Assembly: GCA_964385405.1 (NCBI GenBank)
Contig: CAYLOT010000013.1
Location: 4,720 to 68,719, forward strand
Direction: 5' to 3'
DNA length: 64,000 bases
Source of the DNA: CAIZGX01 sp964385405
GTDB lineage: Bacteria > Bacteroidota > Bacteroidia > Flavobacteriales_D > Sanyastnellaceae
The translations under genes were made by a program, and so were the position numbers. The notes beneath the pieces are model-generated. The model had not been told where the DNA came from. It ran no database searches and saw only the letters and a program-made list of their open reading frames with translations. This document shows positions 32,298 through 40,245 of the stretch, one piece after another (position 1 is the first letter of the stretch; the number at the start of each line of letters is the position of its first letter).

Positions 32298-33293
32298 ATG
32301 AATTTTGTAACAGGCGCAACGGGTTTAATTGGAAGTCATCTTATTCTTCGTTTAACAGAAGAAAATATGCCTGTTACAGCATTGTTTCGCAATGAAACTG
32401 GAAAGTCAGACGTCTTAAACTTGTTTCGTTTTTACGGAAAAGAAAACTTGTTCCAGCAGGTGCTATGGGTGAAAGGAGACGTGGAAGACGCCGATGACAT
32501 GTATGATTTGACAGAAGGAATGCACACCGTGTTCCATTGCGCTGCCATTGTTTCTTACCATAAAAAAGAAGCGTCGCGCATGTTGGAAGTGAACATTAAC
32601 GGGACGAAAAACGTTGTAAATGCTTGCATTGAAAACGGTGTGAAGCATCTCATTCACGTAAGTTCCATTTCGGCCTTGGGCGATTCGAAAGGAGGAATCA
32701 TTGACGAAGAAACACCGCGCAATTTCAACGATTACCATTCAAATTATTCGAAGGGAAAATACCTTTCTGAACAAGAGGTTTGGCGAGGCATTCAAGAAGG
32801 ATTGAATGCGACCATTGTTAATCCTGGAGTAATCTTCGGTCCGAATAATTGCACTCGCAGTTCAGGAACCATGATTGCGCGCATTGAGAAAGGCCTTCCG
32901 GCCTTGCCCGCAGGTGGAAGCGGGATTGTTTCTGTCTTAGACGTTGTTGAAGTAATGGTTCGTGCTGCTAAGCAAGAGCCAACCAACGAGCGGTACATCC
33001 TTTGTGCGGAAAATGTTCTGATGTCCGAGCTTTTTACAAAAATTGCAGATACCCTTCGGGTTAAAATTGGGAAAACGATTGCTAAAAAGTGGCAGATTGT
33101 CCTGGTGTTTTATATGGAAGCAATAGTGGAATTCTTCACAGGCAAGCGCGCAACCATTACCAGAGAAATCATTCGTAACTACGATGAAGTGAAGCGATTC
33201 GATGGGAGCAAAGCCACGCGAACCTTTGGATTTGAGTACCGCAATACTTTTACGAGTATTGAAGATACCATAAGGTATTACAAGGCTCTATAG
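32298..33293 (+). CDS. NAD(P)-dependent epimerase/dehydratase (extended SDR)
   Basis: A 331-residue Rossmann-fold oxidoreductase. The cofactor loop is TGATGLIGSHLI at residues 5-16. The SDR active site shows ISALGDS and the YxxxK pair in YHSNYSKGKYLSEQEV. Other family sequence: VFHCAAIVSYHKKE and TIVNPGVIFGPNN. The start is certain because the Rossmann strand begins at residue 2. Relatives act on nucleotide sugars, dihydroflavonol-like or 3-beta-hydroxysteroid-like substrates; the substrate here cannot be named. Divergent from uvrC. Confidence 0.88.
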   Translation: MNFVTGATGLIGSHLILRLTEENMPVTALFRNETGKSDVLNLFRFYGKENLFQQVLWVKGDVEDADDMYDLTEGMHTVFHCAAIVSYHKKEASRMLEVNINGTKNVVNACIENGVKHLIHVSSISALGDSKGGIIDEETPRNFNDYHSNYSKGKYLSEQEVWRGIQEGLNATIVNPGVIFGPNNCTRSSGTMIARIEKGLPALPAGGSGIVSVLDVVEVMVRAAKQEPTNERYILCAENVLMSELFTKIADTLRVKIGKTIAKKWQIVLVFYMEAIVEFFTGKRATITREIIRNYDEVKRFDGSKATRTFGFEYRNTFTSIEDTIRYYKAL

Positions 33294-33325
33294 TAAGGAA
33301 CTTCACAAGCCGAATAGAAAAGAAA

Positions 33326-33355
33326 AAACCCTTTCAACCGCTGCTGAAAGGGTTT
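33326..33355. terminator. Hairpin terminator after the SDR gene
   Basis: An 11-base-pair stem (33326-33336 with 33345-33355) and an 8-base loop. An A run precedes it on the plus strand, so it can end transcription in either direction. Confidence 0.65.
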
Positions 33356-33398
33356 CCTTAACCAAACCAAACCTCAAAACCTCAAAACTAAAATCGTA

Positions 33399-33452
33399 TT
33401 ATCTGTCGGCGTAAATCCAAACGCCAAGCTGGATGTTCATTTGCTTTTCCAT
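33399..33452 (-). CDS. Possible 17-residue peptide
   Basis: The minus strand reads ATG...TAA encoding MEKQMNIQLGVWIYADR. It lies between the OmpA-fragment terminator (33518-33550) and the SDR terminator, and a purine-rich run (AAAAGAAAAAGAAAAC) precedes the ATG. There is no homology I can name; it may be chance. Confidence 0.2.
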   Translation of the reverse strand: MEKQMNIQLGVWIYADR

Positions 33453-33517
33453 AGTCGTTTTCTTTTTCTTTTAACAAAAGTGTAAAATCATCTTCTTCCA
33501 AATATTTCCAATAAAGC

Positions 33518-33550
33518 AAAGGCACCGATAAAATGATTATCGGGGCCTTT
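33518..33550 (-). terminator. Hairpin terminator after the OmpA fragment
   Basis: Arms AAAGGCACCGATAA (33518-33531) and TTATCGGGGCCTTT (33537-33550) pair along 14 positions with one mismatch, loop AATGA. On the minus strand it is followed by GCTTTATT. It lies 20 bases beyond the stop. Confidence 0.65.
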
Positions 33551-33570
33551 CAATTCAGAAGTGGCTTATT

Positions 33571-34226
33571 CTATTCCACAATTAACATCTCTACGCGACG
33601 ATTTCTTGCTCTTCCGTCTTCGGTGTTGTTCGGAGCAATTGGCTTGTCTGGTCCGAAGTACAACACTTCGAAGCGATCCGCAGCAATTCCTTTCGACATT
33701 AAATACTTCTTCACAGATTCAGATCTGCGCTTGGATAAGTTGAGGTTCGCATCGCGAGGACCAACATTATCGGTATGACCAGAGATGCGCAATTTCCAAT
33801 TCGGAATTGTGCCCATGAGGTTTGCTAATTCGTTCAAGCTGCTGAATGAACTTGAAAGAATAACGTCGCTATTGGTCTTGTATTCCAAGTTCTCGAACGC
33901 CTTCTTCATTACTTGCTTCTCTTCTTCTTTCAAGATAACCACTTCGGCTTCCTTCGCAAAACGGAAGAATCCATAGGTTTCTCTGTAAGCATTCTTTCCG
34001 CGAAGATTCGGAGCGGTAACGAATACGGTCTTCACCGTATCTGCATTGTATCCTTCCAACCTAAACTTCGCAGTCTTCGTTTCAACTGCATTACCGTAAC
34101 TAATAACGCCCCCTGCTTGCTTCACCTTTTCAACTTGCGTTTCAACATTGAAAAACGTTAACTCGGCAGCAGGACATCCTTTCAATTCAGCGATACCGTA
34201 AAAGTTAGGACAAGCGTCTACTTTGT
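33571..34226 (-). pseudogene. OmpA-family outer-membrane protein, 5'-truncated
   Basis: The C-terminal part of an OmpA/MotB peptidoglycan-binding protein is intact (KLRISGHTDNVGPRDANLNL, SKRRSESVKKYLMSKGI, NRRVEMLIVE). It is preceded by the end of a calcium-binding-type repeat (DKVDACPNFYGIAELKGCP). Upstream of that point, near 34226, the expected repeat, beta-barrel and signal peptide are absent. Instead the sequence becomes the antisense of a TPR gene. The minus frame happens to stay open to 34422, but those residues are not OmpA-like. No valid start remains. This is either a real rearrangement or an assembly/amplification chimera. Confidence 0.7.
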
Positions 34227-34232
34227 CACAAA
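34222..34232. other. Junction palindrome between OmpA and TPR fragments
   Basis: TTTGT-C-ACAAA, an 11-base inverted repeat centred on 34227, lies where OmpA-like sequence (minus) ends and TPR-like sequence (plus) begins. Confidence 0.55.
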
Positions 34233-34520
34233 TACTCCAAAAGTCGCGAAGCACTCGAAACTGTATTTTCATTGAATGAAAAATATGCACCTGCCTATTT
34301 TCTAGATGCCGCCATTCATCAAAGTAGAAAGCAACATGCTGCTGCAGCTGAAACGTTCCTTGAAGCCTTTGCGCTGGACAGCACTCTTGAAGAGGCGAAC
34401 CTACAAGCGGGTATCTCCTCACTCTACATGCAGATGCATGAAGAGGAACAGAAAATCTTCAAACAAATGCTCAAACCTACAAGCAAAACTTACGTTCAAG
34501 CTTCGCGCTTTAAGTTCTAA
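34230..34520 (+). pseudogene. TPR-repeat protein, 5'-truncated
   Basis: From about 34230 the plus strand encodes KYSKSREALETVFSLNEKYA, then PAYFLDAAIHQSRKQHAAAA and ETFLEAFALDSTLEEANLQAG, a normal TPR-protein C-terminus ending ASRFKF. Only about 95 codons remain. The nearest in-frame start is a TTG at 34272 within a repeat, so the N-terminus is missing. The stop codon overlaps the convergent Ig-like lipoprotein gene by 4 bases, which looks like native gene packing at that end. It meets the OmpA fragment head to head at 34226-34232. Confidence 0.65.
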
Positions 34521-36085
34521 TTCAAAACAACTTTAACGCTCCAGTTAGCCCGTACTTCAATGGGTTTAGCGAAGACACTCACCGGTTCGCATCTTATTTT
34601 CTTTTGAAAATCGGCAATGTCCCATTGATTATTTTGGTTCACATCGTGAACCAAACGAACCGTGTACTTACCAGGCTGAATGCCACTGAAGGCAAGCGTT
34701 TCTGCATAATCTACTTTTCGAACTACTGTTCCTTTTTCATTGCGCAATTCAACAAATTTCTTGAAGCTCTTGTCTTCGAGCAATGGAATGGACAACTCTA
34801 AGTTTCCCAATTTTTCAGAGGAAGGAAATTCGAAATTGGTTTGAAGGGTATCGTTCGATGTACCGTAGGCGGTTTCCCAAGCTCCCGGTAAAATGCGAAT
34901 GCTTCCCTTTCCACTCAGCTCACTTGCATTGGCGTCTACTTGTATTGCGAAATGCAAAGGAGAGTTTGTTTCTGCAATGGTTCCAGTTGCTTTAATTCCT
35001 TGTATGGTGACTTCACAGGTGCTTCGCTTCAATACCGAATAAGCTGGGGCTTTCACTAAAATCAAGGATTTCGGATCTTGCTGAATACTTCCCGAAAACT
35101 TGAACTTTTTGAGCTTCGGAGATTTCGCAACAAAAACACTCAAGGTATCTGCAGGACCTTGATTGAACGAATAAGTCACTCCTTCAAAGTTGTTGCTTGG
35201 TGCTATACCTTCTCTTCCACCTAATGCAAAAAATAGCGTGTCATTGTTGTTCAATGAACCGTATCTGAAAGGCACACTCCCTGTTGCTGGAGCTAATTTC
35301 ATTTTTTCAATCAATCCGTAAGCGCCAACAATGAAGCCGCTTCCAACAGAATCTGTCTTGAACATCTCTTCCGTAATCTTCTCTACTTTTTTCGGGGAAA
35401 ATCGCAAATTCAACGGATAATTATTTTGGGTGGAAAAAGGAGCTTCCATGAAATCGCCGACTTCATTTTCATCCCAAATTCTGTTCTCGTTCAAATCGGA
35501 AAAGGCCGCTATGTGGAAATTCGCTTTGGGTAAATAGTTGAAGATAAACTCGCCCTTGTCATTCACCTTTTTCGCGTAGGCCACCGACCCCATTAAACTG
35601 TCTGAATACAAAATTACCGTCGCCTTTTCAGGCACTCCACCTTTCTGAGCATCGTATGCGATGCCGGTAATAGAAGCAGAGTCGAGGGTGCTTCCGGTAG
35701 AAAAAACAAAATTCAAAGACGCCTTATTTCCTTCAGTAATATCTGAAATAGCATTTCCGAATTCAATGGTATAGGTTGTGTTCGTTTTCAGAGTATCGCT
35801 CCACGATAGCATAGCCAATCGCTTGTTGCAAATCAGGGTGGCTGGCTGTTTCAATGCGGGAGAGACAATGACTTCATTCGCAGCACCTGCTTGCACAAAC
35901 TCATCGAAGTTTAGAACGAGAGTATTCGTAGCGACATTGGTGGCGAAAGAATCTATGCTTTGTGAAAGTAACTTTGGCGGAGTAACATCTTTTTCACCGC
36001 CGCTCAATCCACGCACTTGCGCACATCCCACAGCAGCCAGGCCGATTCCGATAGCAATACTATTTCGAAAATTAAAAAACTTCAT
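34517..36085 (-). CDS. Ig-like (Big_5-type) domain lipoprotein
   Basis: A 522-residue exported protein. The N-terminus (IAIGIGLAAVGCAQVRGLSGG) has a lipobox-like VGC. It is followed by GGEKDVTPPKLLSQSIDS and TNTLVLNFDEFVQ, typical of the Bacteroidota Big_5 Ig-like proteins (GGpkDttPPkl... FdE). Later stretches (GIAYDAQKGGVPEKATVILY; GKYTVRLVHDVNQNNQWDIAD) are further beta-sandwich domains with a DxNxNxxWD calcium-like loop. Function unknown; probably in the outer membrane. It starts inside the upstream fRMsr gene (14-base overlap), so the two are coupled. Confidence 0.8.
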   Translation of the reverse strand: MKFFNFRNSIAIGIGLAAVGCAQVRGLSGGEKDVTPPKLLSQSIDSFATNVATNTLVLNFDEFVQAGAANEVIVSPALKQPATLICNKRLAMLSWSDTLKTNTTYTIEFGNAISDITEGNKASLNFVFSTGSTLDSASITGIAYDAQKGGVPEKATVILYSDSLMGSVAYAKKVNDKGEFIFNYLPKANFHIAAFSDLNENRIWDENEVGDFMEAPFSTQNNYPLNLRFSPKKVEKITEEMFKTDSVGSGFIVGAYGLIEKMKLAPATGSVPFRYGSLNNNDTLFFALGGREGIAPSNNFEGVTYSFNQGPADTLSVFVAKSPKLKKFKFSGSIQQDPKSLILVKAPAYSVLKRSTCEVTIQGIKATGTIAETNSPLHFAIQVDANASELSGKGSIRILPGAWETAYGTSNDTLQTNFEFPSSEKLGNLELSIPLLEDKSFKKFVELRNEKGTVVRKVDYAETLAFSGIQPGKYTVRLVHDVNQNNQWDIADFQKKIRCEPVSVFAKPIEVRANWSVKVVLN

Positions 36086-36557
36086 TCGCTAAAATATTGG
36101 CTATTTCTTCCAAGCCGGTTAGATCATCTTCATCGAAAAAATCGAGCTGAGTGCTGTCTACATCCAACACCCCTATCACTTCGTTTCCTTTCACAATAGG
36201 AACTACAATTTCACTTCTTGACGCGCTGCTGCAGGCGATGTGTCCGGGAAACTCATCGACATTCGGAACTATTATCGAAGCCCCATTTGCCCACGAAGTT
36301 CCACAAACACCCTTGCCGTGTTCAATTTGTGTACAAGCCACAGGGCCTTGAAAAACAAAGAGATTCAAGGTGTTGTTATTCACAATATAGATACCCACCC
36401 AAAGAAAATCGAAATTTTCTTTGAGTAAAGCCATGACATTTCCAGCCTTTGCAATAAAATTTGGCTCCCCGTCACACAGGGCAAAAGCCTGAGCACATGC
36501 GGCTTTGTAGCGTTTTTCCTTCGAAAGCTCTTTCGAAATAGTTGGTAATTCAGACAT
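36072..36557 (-). CDS. msrC: Free methionine-(R)-sulfoxide reductase (GAF domain)
   Basis: Reduces free methionine-R-sulfoxide. A 161-residue single GAF domain with the three family cysteines in place: GPVACTQIEHGKGVCGTSWA holds two, and GHIACSSASRSEIVVPI holds the resolving/catalytic one. WVGIYIV and EVIGVLDVDSTQLDFFDEDD complete the signature. It lies upstream of the Ig-like lipoprotein with a 14-base overlap, and divergent from gcvP. Minus-strand TACTTTTG (36565-36572) fits the -7 consensus, 7 bases before the ATG. Confidence 0.92.
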   Translation of the reverse strand: MSELPTISKELSKEKRYKAACAQAFALCDGEPNFIAKAGNVMALLKENFDFLWVGIYIVNNNTLNLFVFQGPVACTQIEHGKGVCGTSWANGASIIVPNVDEFPGHIACSSASRSEIVVPIVKGNEVIGVLDVDSTQLDFFDEDDLTGLEEIANILANEVF

Positions 36558-36564
36558 AGAAGTT

Positions 36565-36572
36565 CAAAAGTA
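36565..36572 (-). promoter_or_regulatory. -7 promoter box for the fRMsr gene
   Basis: Minus-strand TACTTTTG, a full TAnnTTTG match, 7 bases before the ATG at 36557. A near-leaderless mRNA is implied. Confidence 0.45.
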
Positions 36573-36597
36573 CAACACCTTGATAAAAATCTTGTAT

Positions 36598-36626
36598 TTT
36601 GTACTGAAAGGCGTAACCTATATTTG
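36598..36626 (+). promoter_or_regulatory. gcvP promoter (-33 and -7 boxes)
   Basis: TTTG (36598-36601), a 17-base spacer, then TATATTTG (36619-36626). The gcvP ATG follows 20 bases later. I see no glycine-riboswitch-like leader; the space is too short. Confidence 0.7.
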
Positions 36627-36646
36627 CTACCCTAAAGACAAAATGT

Positions 36647-39478
36647 ATGTCATCTACTAATTTCAGGGATCGTCACAACGGCCCTCGCCAAGAAGAAGTA
36701 TCACACATGTTACAAACCATTGGTGTGAACTCTATTGACCAATTGATTAACGAGACTGTTCCGGCGCACATTCGCTTGAAAGCTCCGTTAAACGTATCTA
36801 AAGCCATGAGCGAAGATGAATATCTGAGCCACATTTGGGAATTAGGAAAAATGAATGTAGTTGCGAAAAACTACATTGGACTTGGTTACCACCCAACCCT
36901 TACTCCTACCGTAATTCTTAGAAATATTTTCGAAAATCCAGGATGGTACACCGCCTATACTCCTTATCAAGCAGAGATTGCACAGGGACGTTTAGAAGCG
37001 TTATTGAATTTCCAAACCATGGTTACCGACCTTACTTCTTTGCCTATTGCAAACGCGAGTTTGTTAGATGAAGGAACTGCTGGTGCGGAAGCCATGATTT
37101 TATTCTTCCACAGTCGTTCAAGAGCAAAAGAGCAAGCTGGTGCAAACAAGTATTTTGTTGACGCGAAGACTTATCCGCAAACCATTGACGTATTGAAGGG
37201 ACGTGCTTTCCACTTAGGTATTGAGTTGGTGATTGGAGATTACAAGACACACGTATTTACTCCAGAGTTCTTCGGTGCTTGCGTTCAATTCCCAAATGCC
37301 GAAGGAAGTGTAGAAGACTATTCATTGTTCTGTGAAGGTGCGCATGCAAACGATGTTTACGTTTCTGTTGCATCTGATCTAATGGCCTTGGCAACATTAA
37401 CTCCTCCGGGTGAATGGGGTGCAGATCTGTGCTTCGGTAACTCGCAACGATTCGGTGTTCCAATGGGATTTGGTGGACCACACGCGGCTTTCTTCGCAAC
37501 GAAAGAAGAATTCAAGCGTAATATGCCCGGACGTATCATTGGTGTATCGAAAGACCGTCACGGGAACACTGCTTATCGCATGGCACTTCAAACGCGTGAG
37601 CAACACATTCGCAGAGAGAAAGCAACTTCAAACATTTGTACCGCCCAAGCCTTGTTAGCTGTCATGGCTTCTATGTACGGCGTATATCATGGACCGAAAG
37701 GAGTGAAGAGCATTGCAACGCGTATTCACACGTATACGCACTCGTTGCGCAAAGCTTTGGTTAGTGAGGGAGTAAACGTGGTGAACACTTCATTCTTCGA
37801 TACGTTAACCATAGCTTCAACAGACAATGGAATTCAAGAACGTGCAGCCGCTAAAAACGTAAATATGTACTTCCATGATGGCGGAGTGAGTCTTTCATTG
37901 AATGAAGGAACGAAGCCTGCTGATTTGAATGAATTGTATTTCATTCTAACTGGAAAAGAAGTGTCGGTTAGTTTAACTACCGAATGTTCATTCGGTTCAA
38001 TGGCAAGAACTTCTTCGTACATGACTCACCCTCATTTCAACTCTCATCATAGCGAGACTGAGATGTTGCGTTACATGAAGAAATTGGAGAACAAAGATTT
38101 GTCGTTGGCTCACGCAATGATACCGTTGGGATCATGTACAATGAAATTGAATGCCACGAGTGAGATGATGCCACTGTCTTGGCCCGAGTTCAACAGCATT
38201 CACCCATTCGCGCCTTCAACACAAACGACAGGTTACCAAAAGATGTTGGAAGAGCTAGAAAAAGATCTTTGTGCTTGTACAGGATTCGCTGGGGTTTCTC
38301 TACAACCAAACTCAGGTGCGCAGGGAGAATTAGCAGGATTGCTTGTTATTATGGCTTACCACAGAAGTCGCGGTGATCATCACCGCAACATTTGTATCAT
38401 TCCATCTTCTGCGCACGGAACAAATCCGGCTTCGGCTGTAATGGCTGGGCTAACTGTTGTGGTAACAAAGTGTGACGAAAACGGAAACGTAGACGTCGCA
38501 GATCTTCGCGAAAAAGCAGAATTACACAAAGACAACCTTGCTGCATTAATGGTTACCTACCCTTCTACACACGGTGTATTCGAAGAAGCCATTAACGAGA
38601 TTACAGATATTATTCACGCCAACGGCGGACAAGTATACATGGACGGTGCGAACATGAACGCTCAGGTAGGTCTTACCAATCCGGGTAACATTGGTGCAGA
38701 CGTTTGTCATTTGAACTTACACAAGACTTTCGCTATTCCTCACGGAGGTGGTGGTCCTGGCATGGGTCCTATTGGAGTTGCCGCTCACTTGAAGCCTTTC
38801 CTTCCGTCTAACGCATTTGTGAAAACAGGCGGAGAGCACGGAATTAATGGTGTGAGTTCTGCTCCATTCGGAAGCGCGCTTATCTTATTGATTTCATACG
38901 GATACATTAAGATGTTAGGGTTCGACGGATTGGCAGATGCAACGAAAGTTGCAATCTTAAATGCGAACTACATGAAGGCTCGTTTGAAAGATCATTACGA
39001 TGTTCTTTATACTGGAACGAATGGACACGTTGCTCACGAAATGATTTTAGATTGTCGTTCATTCAAATCTTTCGGGGTGGAAGTGGAAGATATTGCGAAG
39101 CGTTTGATGGATTATGGATTCCACGCGCCAACAGTATCTTTCCCTGTAGCTGGAACATTAATGGTTGAACCAACCGAAAGTGAGCCGTTGGTTGAAATGG
39201 ATCGTTTCTGCGATGCAATGATTCAAATTAAAAAAGAGATTTTAGATGTTGAAAGCGGTGCAGCCGACAAGCAAGACAACTTGTTGAAAATGGCTCCACA
39301 CACAGCGCAAGAATTAACTGCAGACGAGTGGAACCACTCCTATTCTCGCAGTGCTGCTGCATATCCAATGCCTGGTCTTCGTGAGAATAAATTCTGGACT
39401 AGCGTGGGTCGTGTAGACAACGCATACGGAGATAGAAACTTGGTTTGTACTTGTCCGCCAATGGAAGCGTTCATGTAA
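36647..39478 (+). CDS. gcvP: Glycine dehydrogenase (decarboxylating), P-protein
   Basis: The PLP-dependent P-protein of the glycine cleavage system: decarboxylates glycine and loads the aminomethyl group on the H-protein lipoate. At 943 residues it is the fused single-chain form. Seen: N-terminal FRDRHNGPRQEEVSHMLQTI, GLGYHPTLTPTVILRNIFENP, split as YHPTLTPTVI and NIFENPGW, and the PLP lysine in NLHKTFAIPHGGGGPGMGP. The lpdA gene for the L-protein lies about 7 kb away; gcvT and gcvH are not in the window. It has its own promoter and a strong terminator. Confidence 0.97.
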   Translation: MSSTNFRDRHNGPRQEEVSHMLQTIGVNSIDQLINETVPAHIRLKAPLNVSKAMSEDEYLSHIWELGKMNVVAKNYIGLGYHPTLTPTVILRNIFENPGWYTAYTPYQAEIAQGRLEALLNFQTMVTDLTSLPIANASLLDEGTAGAEAMILFFHSRSRAKEQAGANKYFVDAKTYPQTIDVLKGRAFHLGIELVIGDYKTHVFTPEFFGACVQFPNAEGSVEDYSLFCEGAHANDVYVSVASDLMALATLTPPGEWGADLCFGNSQRFGVPMGFGGPHAAFFATKEEFKRNMPGRIIGVSKDRHGNTAYRMALQTREQHIRREKATSNICTAQALLAVMASMYGVYHGPKGVKSIATRIHTYTHSLRKALVSEGVNVVNTSFFDTLTIASTDNGIQERAAAKNVNMYFHDGGVSLSLNEGTKPADLNELYFILTGKEVSVSLTTECSFGSMARTSSYMTHPHFNSHHSETEMLRYMKKLENKDLSLAHAMIPLGSCTMKLNATSEMMPLSWPEFNSIHPFAPSTQTTGYQKMLEELEKDLCACTGFAGVSLQPNSGAQGELAGLLVIMAYHRSRGDHHRNICIIPSSAHGTNPASAVMAGLTVVVTKCDENGNVDVADLREKAELHKDNLAALMVTYPSTHGVFEEAINEITDIIHANGGQVYMDGANMNAQVGLTNPGNIGADVCHLNLHKTFAIPHGGGGPGMGPIGVAAHLKPFLPSNAFVKTGGEHGINGVSSAPFGSALILLISYGYIKMLGFDGLADATKVAILNANYMKARLKDHYDVLYTGTNGHVAHEMILDCRSFKSFGVEVEDIAKRLMDYGFHAPTVSFPVAGTLMVEPTESEPLVEMDRFCDAMIQIKKEILDVESGAADKQDNLLKMAPHTAQELTADEWNHSYSRSAAAYPMPGLRENKFWTSVGRVDNAYGDRNLVCTCPPMEAFM

Positions 39479-39503
39479 TTCCAAAAGACAACACATTTCA
39501 AAC

Positions 39504-39528
39504 AGCCTCACTTCGGTGGGGCTTTTTG
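39504..39528 (+). terminator. Rho-independent terminator after gcvP
   Basis: Stem AGCCTCAC / GTGGGGCT (39504-39511 and 39516-39523, one T-G pair) with a TTCG tetraloop, followed by TTTTG. Confidence 0.8.
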
Positions 39529-39558
39529 TTATCTTTACTTCAACATAAATTTCAAACT

Positions 39559-40245
39559 ATGAAAAAAACAATTCTACTTATTTCAATTGCACTTGTCTCT
39601 TTCGCGGCTAGCGCCCAGTTGGCAATTAAATACACCCCTCTTGTATTTTTAAGAAACATGAAGTACACCGTTCATGCGGAATACCTCATTCCCGGAACTC
39701 CCCGCGTTTCTGCTGCCATTGGTTTCAGCCAGAATTTATTTCCAAAGGGAAGCGGATTCGACAATTACGCTGGAGGAACATACTTCGAACAAAACCTAGA
39801 TAAGAGCAACGCAGGTTTCTCTATTGATCCTGAAGTGCGCATGTATTCAAGAAAAAACATGGAAGGAATTTATTTCGGATTGTACAGCTCGCAGCGTTTT
39901 TCAAACTCTCAGTTGGATGAATACGCGAGCTACTATCAAGATCCCACAGATACTACTTCATACATCTACGCCAATCCAACCGGTGGATTTCAAACAGTAA
40001 AAACACACGTTGCGGTATACGGAATTCAAGTGGGATATCAGAAATTCTTTGGTCCAGACGATCGCGTTCTTGTTGATGTATACGCAGGTGGTGGAACTAA
40101 AATTACAACTCGCTCTTTTGAAGATGGGAATGCTTTATTGGTTGGCGGTTACACCAATTCTGTGAACAACGGTGTTGCGCTTCGTTTGAATTTTTCTATC
40201 GGATTTTTATTGTCGAAAGGAGACGAATCTAAATCGCCTCAATAA
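39559..40245 (+). CDS. Outer-membrane beta-barrel protein
   Basis: 228 residues from the ATG at 39559 (MKKTILLISIALVSFAASAQ, a signal peptide). A longer frame from 39445 would cross the gcvP stop and terminator and is rejected. Strand-like repeats with aromatic girdles follow (YTVHAEYLIPG, VSAAIGFSQNLFP, GIYFGLYSSQRF, VAVYGIQVGYQKFFG, VLVDVYAGGGTKI) and the last strand ALRLNFSIGFLLS. It resembles DUF3575-like small barrels. Role unknown. The 3' end overlaps convergent ald by 17 bases. Confidence 0.75.
   Translation: MKKTILLISIALVSFAASAQLAIKYTPLVFLRNMKYTVHAEYLIPGTPRVSAAIGFSQNLFPKGSGFDNYAGGTYFEQNLDKSNAGFSIDPEVRMYSRKNMEGIYFGLYSSQRFSNSQLDEYASYYQDPTDTTSYIYANPTGGFQTVKTHVAVYGIQVGYQKFFGPDDRVLVDVYAGGGTKITTRSFEDGNALLVGGYTNSVNNGVALRLNFSIGFLLSKGDESKSPQ

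Noticed and set aside
32269..32319. Longer uvrC frame starting at TTG 32319
   Set aside because: It would run through the SDR start and both -7 boxes, and the added residues do not resemble UvrC N-termini.
33361..33395. Short direct repeats ACCAA and CTCAAAAC after the SDR terminator
   Set aside because: Only two copies each, low complexity, no array structure; not a CRISPR or insertion-sequence end.
34227..34422. Open frame extending the OmpA fragment upstream to give a 283-residue protein
   Set aside because: These residues are the antisense of the TPR-coding sequence and show no signal peptide or OmpA features. The frame is open by chance.
36541..36646. Possible glycine riboswitch before gcvP
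   Set aside because: Only 20 bases separate the promoter box from the start codon, too little for the aptamer.
39445..39558. 38-residue N-terminal extension of the beta-barrel after gcvP
   Set aside because: It would overlap the gcvP stop and the terminator hairpin, and the signal peptide starts exactly at the ATG at 39559.
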